Assembly (NCBI GenBank): GCA_903877945.1 | Contig: CAIRFY010000623.1 | Span: 1 to 7,356, forward strand | Origin: an uncultured Oscillochloris sp. | Lineage (GTDB): Bacteria; Chloroflexota; Chloroflexia; Chloroflexales; Chloroflexaceae | Direction of reading: 5' to 3' | Length of the DNA stretch: 7,356 nucleotides | Shown: positions 5,926-7,356 of the stretch, piece by piece | Position numbering within the stretch: the first letter of the stretch is position 1 | Layout: every line of letters starts with the position of its first letter | Made by a program: the position numbers and the translations under genes | Notes under the pieces: generated by a model | Told to the model about the DNA's origin: nothing | Seen by the model: the letters and a program-made list of their open reading frames with translations, nothing else | Databases searched by the model: none

Positions 5926-7083
5926 TCATGCGCGTGGACCAGCCAGTGCGCGGTAGATGTCAATCAGGCCAGATGCGGCGGTATCCCAGCTAAAGCGTTG
6001 AGCTTGCACCGGGCCAGCGGCGCGTAGCCGCTCGTGTTCGCTCAGGGCACGGGCGATCCCGCCCGCAATCGCCGCAGGGTCGAGCGGATCATCCACCAGC
6101 ACCGCTGCGTCACCGACCACCTCGGGCAAGCTAGAGACGGCTGCTGTCACCACGGGGGTGCCGCAGGCCAGTGCCTCCAGGGCCGGTAGGCCGAAACCCT
6201 CGTAGAGCGATGGGTAGACGAAGGCTCTGGCCAGATTATACACCCCCGGCAGGTGGGATTCGTCCACAAAGTTAAGGAAGCGCACCCGTTCGGCGAGGCC
6301 CAGGCGCTCCACGGCGGCAAAGATCTCCGCGTAGAGCCAGCCGCGCCGCCCAGCGATCACGAGACTCAACTCGGGATACGCGCCCCCGGCGGTCAGATGC
6401 GCGAACGACTCGATCAGGCGCACCAGGTTCTTGCGCGGCTCCAGGGTGCCCACGAAGAGTAGGAACGACTTGGGCAGGCCGAGCTGCGCCCGCAGCGGCT
6501 CGCATTCAGCGGCGGGCAACGGGCGGAAGCGCGGGTTTACGCCGGGGTAGAGCAGGCGCACGCGCTCCTGGCCCACGCCCAGCAGCCGCCCAAGATCCGC
6601 ACCTGTGGCCAGCGAGTCGACCAGCACCAGATCGGCCCGGCGCAGCGAACGCGGCACGGCGGACATCAGATAGCGGCGTAGACCGGCGTCAGCCGTCTCC
6701 GGGCGCACCATAAAGGTCAGGTCGTGAACGGTGAGCAGGGCGCGGGCGCGGGTGGGCGGCAGCACAAAGTCGGGGGCGTGCAGGATGTCGATCTTACCGA
6801 TGAGCGCCTCGACCGGGACGGGCAGGCGCAGACGCTGCCAGAGAATCGTCAGCAGGCGTGGGCTGAGCGGGATGGGCCGGGCGCGCACGTTGGGGTTGGC
6901 CGCGCAGAGGGCGGCCAGCTCGCGCAGGTACGGGCCATCTGGCGGCAGCCCGCCCGCCGCGTAGAAGAGCACATAGCGCAGGGATCGGTCGCGTGGCACC
7001 GTGGCGGCGATCAGCTCACGGGTGTAGCGACCAATCCCGGCACCCTGCCAGGCCGCCGCCGTGTAATCAACCCCGATAATCAT
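5926..7083 (-). CDS. Family 4 (GT-B) glycosyltransferase (385 aa)
   Basis: This is a retaining nucleotide-sugar transferase of the GT4 group, likely cytoplasmic or peripheral on the membrane. It would add a sugar, often mannose or glucose, to a lipid or glycan acceptor. The N-terminal acceptor domain begins MIIGVDYTAAAWQGAGIGRY, with the glycine-rich GAGIGRY loop (14-20) usual for this group. The donor domain has FVGTLEPRKN (210-219; R217-K218 contact the diphosphate) and an E-x7-E motif (E295, E303) in YEGFGLPALEALACGTPVV. There is no membrane helix. ATG at 7083 fits the family start, though no clear Shine-Dalgarno precedes it. A candidate promoter sits about 40 nt upstream. The adjoining PAP2-like gene suggests a role in envelope glycolipid or polysaccharide synthesis. 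Donor and acceptor cannot be read from sequence. Confidence 0.94.
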   Translation of the reverse strand: MIIGVDYTAAAWQGAGIGRYTRELIAATVPRDRSLRYVLFYAAGGLPPDGPYLRELAALCAANPNVRARPIPLSPRLLTILWQRLRLPVPVEALIGKIDILHAPDFVLPPTRARALLTVHDLTFMVRPETADAGLRRYLMSAVPRSLRRADLVLVDSLATGADLGRLLGVGQERVRLLYPGVNPRFRPLPAAECEPLRAQLGLPKSFLLFVGTLEPRKNLVRLIESFAHLTAGGAYPELSLVIAGRRGWLYAEIFAAVERLGLAERVRFLNFVDESHLPGVYNLARAFVYPSLYEGFGLPALEALACGTPVVTAAVSSLPEVVGDAAVLVDDPLDPAAIAGGIARALSEHERLRAAGPVQAQRFSWDTAASGLIDIYRALAGPRA

Positions 7084-7106
7084 GCGGTAGTTCGTAGCAT
7101 CTGCAA

Positions 7107-7119
7107 GGCGTAAGACGCC
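7107..7119 (-). other. Short hairpin at the predicted 5' end of the glycosyltransferase mRNA
   Basis: GGCGT and ACGCC pair around AAG as a perfect 5-bp stem, placed at or just after the predicted transcription start (near 7118). It could stabilise the 5' end. It is short enough to be chance. Confidence 0.25.
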
Positions 7120-7124
7120 GCACC

Positions 7125-7153
7125 ATCCTACAGGTTCGCTACCGCAGAGTCAA
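7125..7153 (-). promoter_or_regulatory. Candidate sigma-70-type promoter for the glycosyltransferase
   Basis: On the minus strand TTGACT (7148-7153, 5 of 6 to TTGACA) and TAGGAT (7125-7130, 4 of 6 to TATAAT) are exactly 17 nt apart. Transcription would begin near 7118, about 35 nt before the ATG at 7083. It may drive the glycosyltransferase, the PAP2-like gene and perhaps the ribokinase. Confidence 0.48.
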
Positions 7154-7186
7154 ACCGGGCCCATGACTGCTGCAATGTCAGCCTCG

Positions 7187-7215
7187 GCCCCTCACCCCCA
7201 GCCCCTCTCCCTCAC
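7187..7215. repeat. Palindromic intergenic repeat, copy E (half element)
   Basis: GGCCCCTCACCCCCAGCCCC followed by TCTCCCTCAC matches the C-rich half of copies A and B. The G-rich half that would complete the hairpin is absent, so this copy looks truncated. It lies upstream of the candidate glycosyltransferase promoter. Confidence 0.6.
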
Positions 7216-7266
7216 CATATCTTTACCCACATCTTTTTTATCGCAGTACAATGCGGTTTATCGGCC

Positions 7267-7356
7267 CCCCCGGCATGCGACTGACGTCGCGGCGCAGAGC
7301 CTCTAGCTGGCCGCCCGCCGACGCGGGCGGTTCCGGCGTCGGCGAAGGCCGACGCC
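7267..7356. repeat. Hairpin cluster at the right end, second dispersed repeat family
   Basis: Three perfect inverted repeats follow one another: GCGAC/GTCGC around TGAC (7277-7290), CCGCCCGC/GCGGGCGG around CGAC (7311-7330), and GGCGTCGGC/GCCGACGCC around GAAG (7335-7356). The block CCCCCGG-N3-GCGACTGAC at its left edge and the last stem are shared with 4201-4268. No coding frame is supported. It may be a repeat element, or the terminator region of a minus-strand gene beyond the window edge, where the element could continue. Confidence 0.55.

Noticed and set aside
7222..7252. Plus-strand promoter-like pair TTTACC-19-TACAAT
   Set aside because: The -10 is good but the -35 is poor and the spacing long. 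Only hairpin repeats follow in the window, with no plus-strand gene, so there is nothing to support its use.

Overview
The window carries six protein genes, all on the minus strand, so transcription runs from the right end to the left. The base composition is GC-rich. C-rich/G-rich palindromic repeats built around CCCCTCTCCC...GGGAGAGGGG lie in most of the gaps. This mix of genes and repeats suggests a Chloroflexales-type Chloroflexota genome (Chloroflexus, Oscillochloris or Chloroploca relatives). That assignment is an inference from style and protein families; there is no rRNA or marker gene here to prove it.

Right part (7083 to 4277): a family 4 glycosyltransferase, a small polytopic membrane protein of the PAP2 phosphatase type, and a ribokinase. 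The first two are 13 nt apart. The ribokinase follows after 76 nt that hold a repeat. A good candidate promoter (TTGACT-17-TAGGAT) precedes the glycosyltransferase, and a 10-bp GC hairpin lies 8 nt after the ribokinase stop, so the three may form one transcription unit. A sugar transferase beside a possible lipid-phosphate phosphatase points to envelope glycan or glycolipid work. The ribokinase may be an unrelated passenger.

Middle (4276 to 2145): a 389-nt gene-free stretch, then a soluble diguanylate cyclase with three PAS sensor domains and a GGEEI active site. The gap holds a terminator-like hairpin, two tandem palindromic repeats, a candidate promoter (GTGACA-17-TACGAT) and a leader hairpin. 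The reading frame stays open upstream through the repeats, so a longest-ORF call would add a false 117-residue N-terminus. The proposed start is at 3887.

Left part (2003 to 79): two membrane-anchored SPFH (stomatin/prohibitin/HflK-HflC-like) proteins whose genes overlap by 4 nt (GTGA) and are probably translationally coupled. They plausibly form a hetero-oligomeric membrane scaffold, with no FtsH or NfeD partner visible.

Most of the window is ordinary core-type gene content. The points most worth a second look are the non-coding palindromic repeat families, the atypical PAP2-like motif set, the paired SPFH genes and the GGEEI variant. I see no mobile element, CRISPR array, tRNA or rRNA.
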